From: Diphasiastrum complanatum
Lineage: Eukaryota > Streptophyta > Lycopodiopsida > Lycopodiales > Lycopodiaceae
Length of the DNA stretch: 64,000 nucleotides
Direction of reading: 5' to 3'
NCBI GenBank assembly: GCA_029204225.1
Contig: CM055101.1
Span: forward strand, 57,398,920-57,462,919
In this document: positions 44,526-55,010 of the stretch, in pieces
Layout: each line of letters opens with the position of its first letter
Position numbering within the stretch: the stretch's first letter is position 1
Translations under genes and position numbers: made by a program
Notes under the pieces: model-generated
Database searches by the model: none
The model's input: the letters and a program-made list of their open reading frames with translations, nothing else
Told to the model about the DNA's origin: nothing

Positions 44526-45330
44526 AGAATGTCTAATTTCGATTCTAGTTCTGGTTTTCAAGAATTTGGTATTAGTATTAATTTTGAGTATTTCAAATCC
44601 CTTCTTTCTCCTTTTCTTTTTATTCTTCCTTCTATTACTGAGGGTCCCGGTGTGGAAGCATTTTCTGAGATTTATCTCAGATTTATGTCTCTGATCAGTA
44701 CTCCTTATTCAAATCTTAGAATAAGGACATGATTCGTTATCAGGACCTGGTGGCACTTGACATGCATAGCTATAAAGCTAAGCTTGACAGAATGTTCACC
44801 AAGTTACATAATGATTTCAAGTCTGTAGATGAGTGCCCAATATCGCATTCAAGCGCGTCTTACATCTTCTTCTTCTTTTTTCTGATCTTTGTACATGCGC
44901 TCAATACCCTATGTTCTTATATCTCTTTCGAGTGCACATTGCCTTGAGATTCTTGTCTGACCTACATTTTGTGCGTAAGAGCGATATTGGAAATTTCACA
45001 TTTGTTCTTTTTGTTCAGAATGTCTAATTTCGAATCTAGTTCTGGTTTTCATGAATTTGGTATTAGTATTAATTTTGAGTATTTCAAATCCCTTCTTTCT
45101 CCTTTTCTTTTTATTCTTCCTTCTATTACTGAGGGTCCCGGTGTGGAAGCATTTTCTAAGATTTATCTCAGATTTAAGTCTCTGATCAGTAGTCCTTATT
45201 CAAATCTTAGAATAAGGACATGATTCATTATCAGGACCTGGTGGCACTTGACAAGCATAGCTATAAAGCTAAGCTTGACAGAATGTTCACCAAGTTACAT
45301 AATGATTTCAAGTCTGTAGATGAGTGCCCA
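44345..45330 (+). repeat. 491-bp tandem duplication within gene D
   Basis: The leader and first frame of gene D are repeated with a period of 491 bp (ATG at 44529 and 45020). The junction at ~44840 (GCCCAATATCGC) lies at a CCAAT shared by both ends. Confidence 0.85.
44529..44840 (+). pseudogene. Gene D, truncated duplicate
   Basis: First frame (67 residues) plus the start of the second (MIRYQDLVALDMHSYKAKLD...KSVDEC). It is then interrupted by the tandem duplication. Confidence 0.6.
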
Positions 45331-45838
45331 ATTCACAATAAAAAATATAGATTTGTTGATTTTCAATCTGCATTTGAATTTTTTTCTTTTGTTAAATATT
45401 TATGACGATTCGAAAGCTGACCCTTCCACTTCTAAAGTTACTTCTTCCAGTGGTACAAAGTCCAAAAAGTCGAAGATTGTAGATATAGATACTTATCTTT
45501 ATTGATAAGAGTGTTAGTTTAGATGACTGTACAAATTCTGATCCTACACGAAACAGTGCATCGTTTATTGGCCCTAGAACTCCCAACACCCTTTCTCCTT
45601 CTGATAAATGTCTTATCACATTGTCTACTTATAATATAGATAGTAATTCTTTTTTGACATTATCGGATATATCGGATCTTTTTTCTTTCACTGAAGCTGA
45701 GACTCTTTGCATTTTGAGCAAAGAGCTTGATAAATTTTCAGATATAATTGATTTTGCCTTCTCTCTGATGTTGACGATGTACATAATGATGAGCTTTACT
45801 CAGGGAAAGATTCTAGCTACAATAAGGTTCTGATTATT
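45020..45838 (+). pseudogene. Gene D, module copy 3
   Basis: ATG 45020 opens MSNFESSSGFHEFGISINFE. The TGA/ATG overlap at 45220 is as in copy 2. The second frame runs to 45405 with FQSAFEFFSFVKYL. Then come shifted stretches with DDSKADPSTSKVTSSSGTKS, DKSVSLDDCTNSD and SDISDLFSFTEAETLCILSK. It ends in repeat R280. Unknown protein. Confidence 0.55.
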
Positions 45839-46090
45839 TTTATTTGTAAAATCTGATCTGCTTAGCTTCTATAAATCTGCCTATTGGCATTGCAACAGGT
45901 GAAATCACATGGATGCTTATGTGGCCATTGTGTCATGTTGCTTAAATCATGGAGTCGTAGGGAAAACCGAGACAAGTTTTCTTAAACCGATATCTTTAAA
46001 TACTCATTTTTTATACAAGCAAATAAACCTTTTTATGAGTAGAAAACTTTATAAAATGCAGGTTTTTTGAGGATAACTCAAAACAAAATA
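45813..46090 (+). repeat. Repeat R280, copy 3
   Basis: Near-identical to 41115-41390 and in the same position after gene D. The sequence downstream to ~46230 also matches 41390-41536. Confidence 0.85.
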
Positions 46091-46229
46091 AGCTCACCAA
46101 CTTGACAACATGCAATACCAACGACATTATATAGTCCAATCTTCCCTACTATGTATTGCTTATAGCGATAGGACAAAACATAACCTTACCATATCAAGGC
46201 TTATGCCATTATGATCAGTATATATTTGT

Positions 46230-47720
46230 ATTGGTGGTCCTTATCTTCACATTCAATCATTCATTAAGTATTGAAATCTAGCTATAATAAATAGATTGCA
46301 TATAGCAAACTAGGAGTAGCTTGGATCTAAATGTACATAAGTACAAGGGCAAATCCATGCCATACAAATACTTTTACTTCTTGTATGAAGAACAAGTGAT
46401 GTATAGTTTTCGTAATTTTTCAGCATATCCATACTTTCCAAGAGCACACAAGCTATGCTCCTATTTTATGAAACTTAAAACCTAATCGTATCTTATTAAC
46501 AAGTTAAACAATACATGTGTGCATATACAACTACTAAAGAGTTTAACCCTAACATTCACAATAAGATTAGCGCAATTCCACATCGTTCCAATCCCTATGA
46601 ATGCAATAGATCTTGCACAAATCCATGTGCTTTTAAGAGAACTTAGGTTATCAACCCATATTATACTAAATATTATCCTAACATATGCTTAGGTTTCATT
46701 TAAGAAATTAATTCAAAAAGAGATCTGTTGATAAGGAAGAGAGGAAGAGAGAGAAGAAGGAGAATGGTGGTAATGAAAGAATATGTCACCCTTATATAAG
46801 CAATAGCCATTGCTCTACGTAAGAGACAAGACTAAGTGGAGACATCCATTTGATAACTTGTGAAGAGAGCAACAATTCTTGTCCGTAGGATGACATTGGA
46901 TCGATCTTGACCATCAAAATTATATCATAAGAAATTTGGGAGGGGTTTTCCAGAAGACCAATATTAGGTACAACACTGTATGTCTTCAAAAGGTTGCAAA
47001 ATGTAGTTAGTAGATACCAACCATGAGAGAGAGAGAGAGAGAAAGAGAGAGACAGAGAGAGAGAGAGAGACTTGTTTGTTGGGTATTCATTATTAGCATT
47101 TTTCTACGAATATTTCTCAAGATTATTGAAGAGACATCAGCCACTGATCATCTGGACGATTTCAAACAGCTGCTCAACTAGCCAGCTACAGTGGGTTAAT
47201 GCCAACATGTCTCTTCTATCCAATCGTCCTCCTTCTTACAACAATCTAATAATGCTTTTGAGCAATAGTTTAGAGCTGTCTCTATAGAAGCTGACAACAA
47301 GTTTATTGCAGGAAGAAGTAAGAAGGAAGAGCTTATCCAGCTCATTGAATACAAAGACACTCGTCCGCTATTCGACCAAGCAACAGTCCAAGAAGAATAA
47401 TCCAAAGGACAAGAACACTAAATTCAGCAGACTGATTCAAACTAGCAACAACAACATGATCGATAGCAAGGAAAACTGAAGACCAAACTCTTTTGCAAAT
47501 ATTGCAAGAAGAGAGAGAGAAGGGTAAGCAATCATCATTGTGGATCTTAGTATTAATGGATGTAGGGTTAATGCTTAGTGTTAATGGATCTTAGAGTTAA
47601 TTGTGAATGATCTATGCATGTTAGATCTTGATTTATGCTATCACTCTCATGGGATCGAACCTCTGCATGACGACTAACTTCATCTCCTTGATGCTTGTCG
47701 GCTTGGATCTTGGGTTGAGG
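46230..47720 (+). mobile_element. LTR-like unit with embedded Copia gag relic, copy 1
   Basis: Shares its whole length with 61950-63624, which ends at a Gypsy-type primer-binding site, so this is probably a solo LTR or LTR fragment. Inside, after a GA tract (47025-47070), lies a degraded Copia gag at 47090-47520. It has DHLDDFKQLLN-type and LATVG motifs, an SSYDNL-like segment, LSLEE-like text, and FCKYCKK near a knuckle. A TATATAAG box is at ~46793. Confidence 0.6.
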
Positions 47721-47742
47721 ATAGGATAGGATAGGATAGGAT
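47718..47742. repeat. (AGGAT)5 microsatellite
   Basis: Five AGGAT units at the junction between the first and second LTR-like copies. Confidence 0.9.
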
Positions 47743-48198
47743 CCACGTCGTTCCAATCCCTATGAATGCAATAGATCTTGCACAAATCTATGTGCTTTTA
47801 AGAGAACTTAGGTTATCAATCCGTATTATACTAAATATTATCCTAACATATGCTTAGGTTTCATTTAAGGAATTAAGTCAAAAAGAAATCTTTTGATAAG
47901 GAAGACAGGAAGAGGGAGAAGAAGGAGAATGGTGGTAATGAAACAATATGCCACCCTTATATAAGCAATACCCTTTGCTCTACGTAAGAGACAAGGCTAA
48001 ATGGAGACATCCATTTGGTAACTTGTGAAGAGAGCAACAATTCTTGTCCGTAGGATGACATTGGATCGATCTTGACCATCAAAATTACATCATGTGAAAT
48101 CTGGGGGGGTTTTTCCAGAATACCAATATTAGGTGAAAAAGTCACCCAACACTGTATGTATTCAAAAGGTTGCAAAATGTAGTTAGTAGATACCAACC

Positions 48199-48247
<49 letters not shown>

Positions 48248-48518
48248 GTTTGTTGGGTATTCATTATTAGCATCTTTCTACGACTATTTCTCAAGATGAC
48301 GGAAGAGACATCAGTCACTGATCATCTGAACGATTTCAAACAGCTGCTCAACTAGCTAGCTACAGTGGGTTTGCCATTATTGGACAAAAACGCCAACATG
48401 TCTCTTCTATCCAGTCGTCCTTCTTCTTACGACAATCTAGTATTGCTTTTGAGCAATACTCTTGAGCTGTCTCTATAGAAGCTGATAGCAAGTTTATTGA
48501 AGGAAGAAGTAAGAAGGA
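47743..48518 (+). mobile_element. LTR-like unit, truncated copy 2
   Basis: Repeats 46576-47350 with a GA tract at 48201-48244. It has the gag pieces SVTDHLNDFKQLLN, ANMSLLSSRPSSYDNLVLLL and LKEEVRRK. It is cut at 48518, where TNP2 sequence starts. Confidence 0.65.
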
Positions 48519-49188
48519 AGCTTACCCAGACAACTATGTCACACTCGCATCCCCACCCGTACTTAGTTTGCAAGTTCAAAAGAAGCAAACAAGCTCGCAA
48601 CTTTGACATTTTTGCACCCTCATACAAGGATTGGATGCCAAGACACACATCATCTCTTCTTCCCTTGTCAATGTGGCCTTGGGTGGGTTTGTGAAGAATG
48701 CATCCATCATGTCATCCATGTCCCCCTCGTGATCATGCGATGTGAATGGCACATCCTCATGTGTTGTGTCTTCTCGTGACATTTCTTCGTGCAAGTCCAC
48801 GGGTGGTGTATGCGAGCAAAGTGGTGGCTCTTGTGCGCTTGCACGTCTGAATCTTGCGGATCGCATGGCAATATCTGGTTGAATTCTTCGATAGTCATGT
48901 GAGTGTAAGCCATCATCCTACACAATACAAGTGCAACAACAATAAAAAATAACTGAATATTCTTCCAATCAAAAAGGGCGCCAAACAACATACATGAAAA
49001 AGGAGCATGCAATTATTTATTTAATTTTAGCAATACAAAGAGGTTTTCAAAGTATAATTCACCGAAGAACCGACCTCTGTCCACAAATAATGACTCCCTC
49101 TCAATCTAACCACACATGCGAACATGTGATATAGTGGTATGATGCTCTCATCGCAATGCATACTTACATAGTGCACATGGGCATGGGC
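48519..49188 (-). pseudogene. CACTA transposase (TNP2) N-terminal fragment, duplicate
   Basis: Matches 27170-27800 in the same orientation: RSARFRRASAQEPPL, the acidic HDHEGDMDDMMDAF segment, and SNPCMRVQKCQSCELVC, which is frame-shifted relative to the 27 kb copy. It lies just before the second sHSP copy, as the 27 kb copy does before the first, so both were duplicated together with loss of the spacer between them. Confidence 0.8.
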
Positions 49189-49540
49189 ATGACTTGGTCA
49201 AGAAGGCTGAAAATCGGTATGTTCTTGGCATCAAGAACGGCCAGGTTTTGCACATGCAAAGAAGCCCTAATGCTGGAAGAAACCTCTCAAAAGGTAGAGA
49301 AAGGCCCATAATTACTTATGCTAGTATTGCTGTAAAGGGGTGAAGAGAGAAAAAAATAAAAGCCCGGGATGGAAGAAAGCTCTAGAAACTTAGAGAAAGA
49401 GGAATGTACAAGACTTTTCTAGACCGTTCTTCGACCTCCCTTTCTACTCTCCCCTCGCACCTCACGAACGTACATTTTTCTCTATATATTTCACAAGCCT
49501 TTCTGGCTTTCCTCATTCTTCCATAGCTTGCACGATATGA
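49189..49540 (+). promoter_or_regulatory. Upstream region of the sHSP duplicate
   Basis: 49200-49330 match 14145-14290. 49360-49540 match the sHSP promoter, with the heat-shock element and TATA box intact. Confidence 0.65.
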
Positions 49541-49713
49541 GTGACTTCGTTACCAGCTATCTACAGCTACGCGGTTATAGTAATCGATATAATCTCTACA
49601 TCGCGGATTCTCAATTGTTCGATCAACTCGCGATCGACGGACAATCTTGGAAACCGCAAAGTACGGCAATTCATTTCTGAGAAGGAAGCTCGTTTTTTCG
49701 TTTTTAACTGGAT

Positions 49714-50028
49714 ATGGCTTTGACACCATTCTTCTTTGGTGGAGATCAAAGTATTTTTAATCCCTTGGATAGATTTTTTGAGCCTTCAGCTGACAGATTT
49801 CCTCTGTGGGACAATGCACCTTTTCGACGGTTCGCACAGGATGTGAGCGCCATTGCTAGTACTCGAGTTGATTGGGTCGAAACCCCGGAGGCTCACATTT
49901 TCAAGGCCGATCTACCAGGTGATTCATTGTTCCTGATCTTAGCATACATCTCAAGGCTTTGTGCACACAATTTCGAATAATGTTCCTCACCCAAGTCCGA
50001 AGTGAAGGCCATAGAAATTTCTGGCTAA
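49714..50028 (+). pseudogene. Broken duplicate of the class I sHSP gene
   Basis: Exon 1 (49714-49918) is nearly identical to the first copy (changes include D to N after QSIF and S to F in APFRRF), with the same donor. About 350 bp spanning most of the intron and nearly all of exon 2 are deleted, corresponding to ~30428-30780 of the first copy. Only the last codons ([11 protein letters not shown]) and the stop remain. The join at CCTCA|CCC has 1-2 bases of microhomology. Reading through the intron gives an 88-codon frame to 49980 that lacks the alpha-crystallin core. No functional chaperone is expected. Confidence 0.95.
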
Positions 50029-50970
50029 AGTGCAACAGCATAGCACATGCGAGATAATAGGGCTCATGAGATTTTCGAACAACATACGTCTAGCTCAATT
50101 TTCACGATTTGCTTTATAATAAGACGCTATGTCCGGAATGAAACCTTGAATGCAGGCGGACGCAAGAAACGCTTTGTATCATCAAGTTTTGATATTAGTA
50201 ATATATAAGTTTGCCTCACGAAGGCGTTTTTAATTATCTGCGTGTTGACTTTGATTTTTTTTTGGTCTGACTCTCTCAGATGAGCCTCAGGTGATTTGAA
50301 TATGTAGTGTATATTGTTAGTTTTGTGTATGGGTATTTTCTGTTATCTACAGGCACAGATAAGTACCAAGCTAAGTACATGTTTCATCAGCGGTACCAAT
50401 GGCAGCTGAACATTCCGCAGTTTCCAAATCTTGATTTTTAGAGCAAGAATTTTATGCTACTCGTTTTCACATTGGAACCAAATCCGTCCTGGTTTTCACG
50501 AGTTTACTAGTATTGATGTCTCTAAAAGAATAAATAAATCCGTCGGTGCTACGCTCTTCCTTCCTAGTAATGTTGTAACTCAGCGTATGAAATGTAACAC
50601 ATTATTTTGTGGTGTTGTTCATATAAAACAAACTCGATGAATGTCATGAATCTCAGCTTATATTGCTTATGTATTCCAGAGCAATGTACTTTTTGCTGAG
50701 CGTCTTTGAATTGGGTGTGATCGAATAACAGACAAGGAGATACTGTCTTATCTTTCACGTCATCCAAAAAATATATAGAGAAATGTGGAAAGAGGTGCAT
50801 AGTGCATACTAAAGGAGAGTGAAAGCGTACACAGTATGCACTAAGCACCCTGACACTGCACAACTAATTTGCAAACACATTTTTGCAAAAAAAGGATACA
50901 TGTAAAAGAATACTAGTTACTGTGCAGCACGTGGCGCTTGCAAAACTTAAGCTATTTAATCTGCACAATT
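50029..50970 (+). other. Duplicated sHSP 3' flank
   Basis: Matches 30820-31833 apart from small deletions (for example near 50297 and 50360). No gene. Confidence 0.85.
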
Positions 50971-51257
50971 CTAGCTACAGTAAGGTTAAGATTATGTTTA
51001 TTTGTAAAATCTGACTTGCTTAGCTTCTATAAATCTGCCTATTGGCATTGCAACACGTGAAATCACATGGATGCTTATGTGGCCATTGTGTCATGTTGCT
51101 TGAATCATGGAGTCTTAGGAAAACCTTGGCAAGTTTTCTTAAACCGGTATCTTTAAATACTCATTTTTTAGACAAGCAAATGAACCTTTTCATGAGTAGA
51201 AGACTTTAAAAAATTGAGAAGCTTTATAAAATGAAAGTTTTTTGAGGATAACTCAAA
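50971..51257 (+). repeat. Repeat R280, copy 4
   Basis: CTAGCTACAGTAAGG...GGATAACTCAAAA, after the sHSP duplicate. Confidence 0.85.
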
Positions 51258-51308
51258 AGAGATTTCCTTAGCATTGAACACTATACTTTGGAGTTGCATG
51301 TATGACAT

Positions 51309-51954
51309 GTGAGAAATGTCAACTAGTTTAGTCAAGATTGATTATAGTTTGATAAATTGCAGTACACAATTGAGGTCAATTTTCATATTAGACTTAGAGT
51401 TTGACTTTTTAAAGTTATATTAGTCTAAAAGCAGTTGAATAAACACTTGTAAAAAGTGTGAAAAATTATAGAACACGAGTTTTGGAGGGATTCAATTTGA
51501 GTAGTAGATACATTGAATCTAGTCACAAAAATAGTATGATTTTCATTATGGAAGAAAACCAAAGTTTGAATTTAGGTTTGGACCTGTTATAAAAGGATGT
51601 AACTCAAGGGAAGAGAGGACATTCTCTCTCTCTTATCTCATTCATGCTTATACATGGTTCTCTTGGGTTCTACTATCCATTGGTGCACTATACTTGTGAT
51701 ATCTTGCAATTCTATGTGTAGAATGTTCATTAATTGTTATTTTCAGATCCACGCGTGTGAAATACAGTAGCTTACTGTTTTTGTACAGACATCAACATTA
51801 TTTTATGTTTTGATTGATGTTTGATCAAGAGCTATTAGAGTTTGCATCTCATTCATAGTGTTTATCCAACATTGGCAAGATTGGTGATTTGCTTGTCTTT
51901 CTACTCAAAGATCAAAGGAACATTTTGGATCTTAATCATCTGGAATTCTTCACA
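51309..51954 (+). mobile_element. Copia LTR
   Basis: About 646 bp, TGTGAGAAAT...GGAATTCTTCACA, with a TCTCTCTCTC pyrimidine tract near 51630. It is followed at once by the primer-binding site at 51955-51966. The start is approximate. After ~52130 the interior is replaced by gene A upstream sequence. Confidence 0.78.
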
Positions 51955-51966
51955 TGGTATCAGAGC
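51955..51966 (+). other. Primer-binding site (initiator tRNA-Met)
   Basis: TGGTATCAGAGC directly after the LTR end. Confidence 0.92.
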
Positions 51967-52134
51967 TTGTGTTTCAAATTATGAAGGAAGCATTCACAAC
52001 TATCAATGATTTGGAGAAGATATCAATACTAGAACATGCTAGATTGGATTCTACACCAAAATGGAGTTTCTTGCATATGTAGATTGGATCTTTTCTAGAT
52101 CAAAACTCTAAATAGGGTTATATTCTAATAGTAA

Positions 52135-53040
52135 GCATAACAATATTAATACAGATCTGAACGCAGAACTAAGAGCTGTTATCAGATTAAGTATATCAAT
52201 CATACATGTCAATAATGTGGTAGAGCATAAGACAATAGCGGACGGAACCGCATCCTCTACAAAGCTTATTTCAATCTGTGAAGGAATGAAACCTTAATAC
52301 TAACAATAAAGAATCAATGCACAAGGCATCTACTTCGTCTATATCTCTGATAAGTTCCTCATGCTAATTTACATACACTCTCCTCTTCTGATCTTCAATC
52401 GTCAAACTAAATACGCAAATGGTATTCAGTATATATACATATTGCTACAGGTGTGCAGATGAAGAAAGTACATGGTGGATGTGTTGTCTGAAGGAGATCG
52501 TGGGATGCTACAATCGTTGTCCAGTCTGTTAGCGCATCCGCATGGGGTGAGCGTCAAAAGGGTGCGACGTAAGCCTTTGCTGAGGTGAACGGTGGTTGTC
52601 ACCAGAACACGTGTAAAAACATAGTGTCACGATTCTATCGCCATTTCTTCACATGTGAGAATTTGCATATTAATATGTAGACTGCACGACAACACGAGTA
52701 AATTTGCAGCATGAATGAAGGCAGATTAAAATGGGATTTAGGAGAGTAGAAAAAATATATCCAACAAACTTGTCAATCTGATCATTATCTTCTAGTAGAT
52801 TTATATCCATCCAACATAAATGAATGGGAGCCTAGTGGATCTCTAGCAAGTTTGTTAGATGCTATTCACATTGATATTGGACAGCTGCAATATCAAGGTA
52901 GAACTGCAAAAGGTCTAGCTGATAGTGGGATCTTTTTTTATGAATCAATGTACATTCTTAATACAAATGGAGATTTTGGACAAATAGTCCCAATTCCATT
53001 ACCTAGTTTTGAAAGTGATGAATGGCTATATTGATATCAA
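52135..53040 (+). pseudogene. Gene A, partial copy
   Basis: 52135-52798 repeats the upstream/intron region at 35990-36631. The exon from 52799 encodes NEWEPSGSLASLLDAIHIDI, GQLQYQGRTAKGLADSGIFF and YESMYILNTNGDFGQ without the one-base insertion of copy 2. It stops at ~53033, where it jumps to the 3' end of gene A and then to repeat R280. Confidence 0.6.
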
Positions 53041-53080
53041 TAAAAACTCCATAAACGGGTTGTTTACCTATAAAATGATT

Positions 53081-53367
53081 CTAGCTACAGTAAGGTTAAG
53101 ATTATTTTTATTTGTAAAATCTGATTTGCTTAGCTTCTATAAATCTGCCTATTGGCATTGCAACAAGTGAAATCGCTTGGATGCTTATGTGGCCATTGTG
53201 TCATGTTGCTTGAATCATGGAGTCGTAGTAAAACTGTGGCAAGTTTTCTTAAACCGGCATCTTCAAATACTCGTTTTTTATACAAGCAAATAAACCATTT
53301 TATGAGTAGAAAACTTCAAAAAATTGAGAAGCTTCATAAAATGTAGGTTTTTTGAGGATAACTCAAA
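53081..53367 (+). repeat. Repeat R280, copy 5
   Basis: CTAGCTACAGTAAGG...GGATAACTCAAAA. Confidence 0.85.
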
Positions 53368-53413
53368 AAAAATTTCCTTAGCATTGAACACTATCCTTTC
53401 TATCCTTTCGAGT

Positions 53414-53697
53414 TGCATGTATGACATGTCAGAAATTTCAACTAGTTTAGTCAAGATTGATCATAGTTTGATAAATTGAAAAGTACACGATTGAGGCCAA
53501 TTTGCATATTAGACTTAGAGTTTGACATTTTAAAGTTATATTAGTCTAAAATCATTTGAATAAACACTTTTAAAAAGTGTGGAAAACTATAGAACACAAG
53601 TTGAGTAGTAGATACATTGAATCTAGTCACAAAAATAGTACGATTTTCATTATGGAAGTGAACCAAAGTTGAACTTAGGTTTGGACCTGTTATAAAA
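53414..53697 (+). mobile_element. First half of a Copia LTR
   Basis: Matches 51309-51600 of the LTR above and ends at GTTATAAAAGGA. The second half is found inverted, at ~54664-55010. Confidence 0.8.
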
Positions 53698-55010
53698 GGA
53701 TATATTGATCGGGCACTGATCCCATAGCCGGCTACTTGGGTTAGCCGAGTAGCCACACATAGGAAGAATTAGCATGTACAGAGTTATTTACAGTACTTGC
53801 TATACTTGGGGGCATGTCCCAAGTTTGTCGGTCGAATTTGGCCATATTGGGCCCGACCCTAGTTTGACAGGTGGTAGGCCAATTTTAGGACACCTGCCTT
53901 TTCATGCAGTTTGTGAATACTCTATATGTACAATGTTTCTTTGTAATCTAACAACTTTTGTTGTGCCATCTTTGAGAGCTTGTGAGGAGTGGCTATGGTG
54001 ATTGTGTGATGTGATCAGCATACTGCACTAGATTCTAACAGAATTTCAACTGCCATTCGTAATGTGCATGCAAAAATTTGAGACAATGAACTATGAATCT
54101 GAAAATTTGCGCATCCAGAAAGCCATGAATTTGAGAAAATGTGTTGGCGTAGATTTGAAACACTAATCTATTTGGCTCCATGAATTAACTCTGGTTAATC
54201 CTGTTAACCATGATTTGACAATGCATATACATCACATCGATTTTCTCATCTCAACCATCTGTCATATTCATTTTCAATATTTTCGAGTCTCTTCGGACAG
54301 TAATGAGCTGGAAGGGCAGACCTCATCAACCAATAGCATTTCCTACCCGATGAAACAACAATATATTTTAAAAGTTTTTATAATATTTATATTTGAAAAA
54401 TTCTACGTTACGTAGAATCCCGATTTCAACGTTTTAATTTGTACACATGACAACGAAAATAAAAAATAAAATAAAAAAACATCCTTTTCAAAGGCCCTCT
54501 TTGGGCTCTAAGTTTCTCTAAGAAGAGATCCAATCTACATATGCAAGAAACTCGATTTTGGGGTAGACTTCCAAACTAGCATGCTCTAGTATTGATATCT
54601 ACTCCAAATCATTGATAGCTGTGAATGCTTCCTTCGTAATTTGAAACACAAGCTCTGATACCATGTGAATAATTTCAGATGATTAAGATCCAAAATGTTC
54701 CTTTGATCTTTGGTTAAAAAGACAAGCAAATCACCAATCTTGCCAATGTTGGATAAACACTATGAATGAGATGCAAAATCTAATAGCTCTTGATCAAACA
54801 TCAATCAAAACATAAAATAATGTTGATGTTTGTAGAAAAACAGTAAGCTACTGTATTTCACACGTCTAAAAATAACAGTTAATAAACATTCTACACTTAG
54901 AATTGCAAGATATCACAAGTATAGTGCACCAATGGATAGTAGAACCCAAGAGAACCATGTATAAGCATGAATGAGATAAGAGAGAGAGAATGTCCTCTCA
55001 AGGACTCAAT
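53698..55010 (-). other. 1.3-kb inverted segment
   Basis: Holds, in inverted order: part of the 3' LTR of the 54-59 kb element (53698-54051), the target 5-mer GCCAT (54052-54056), the gene A 5' flank (54057-54535), Copia leader with primer-binding site GCTCTGATACCA (54652-54663), and the second half of the LTR begun at 53414. Turning the segment round restores both the split LTR and the normal order of the element inserted into gene A. Confidence 0.75.

Noticed and set aside
36000..46000. Giant-virus or other viral integration as the source of the A-B-H3-D module
   Set aside because: GT-AG introns are present and no capsid, polymerase or packaging motif was found. The module is embedded in plant repeats. 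Not excluded, but unsupported.
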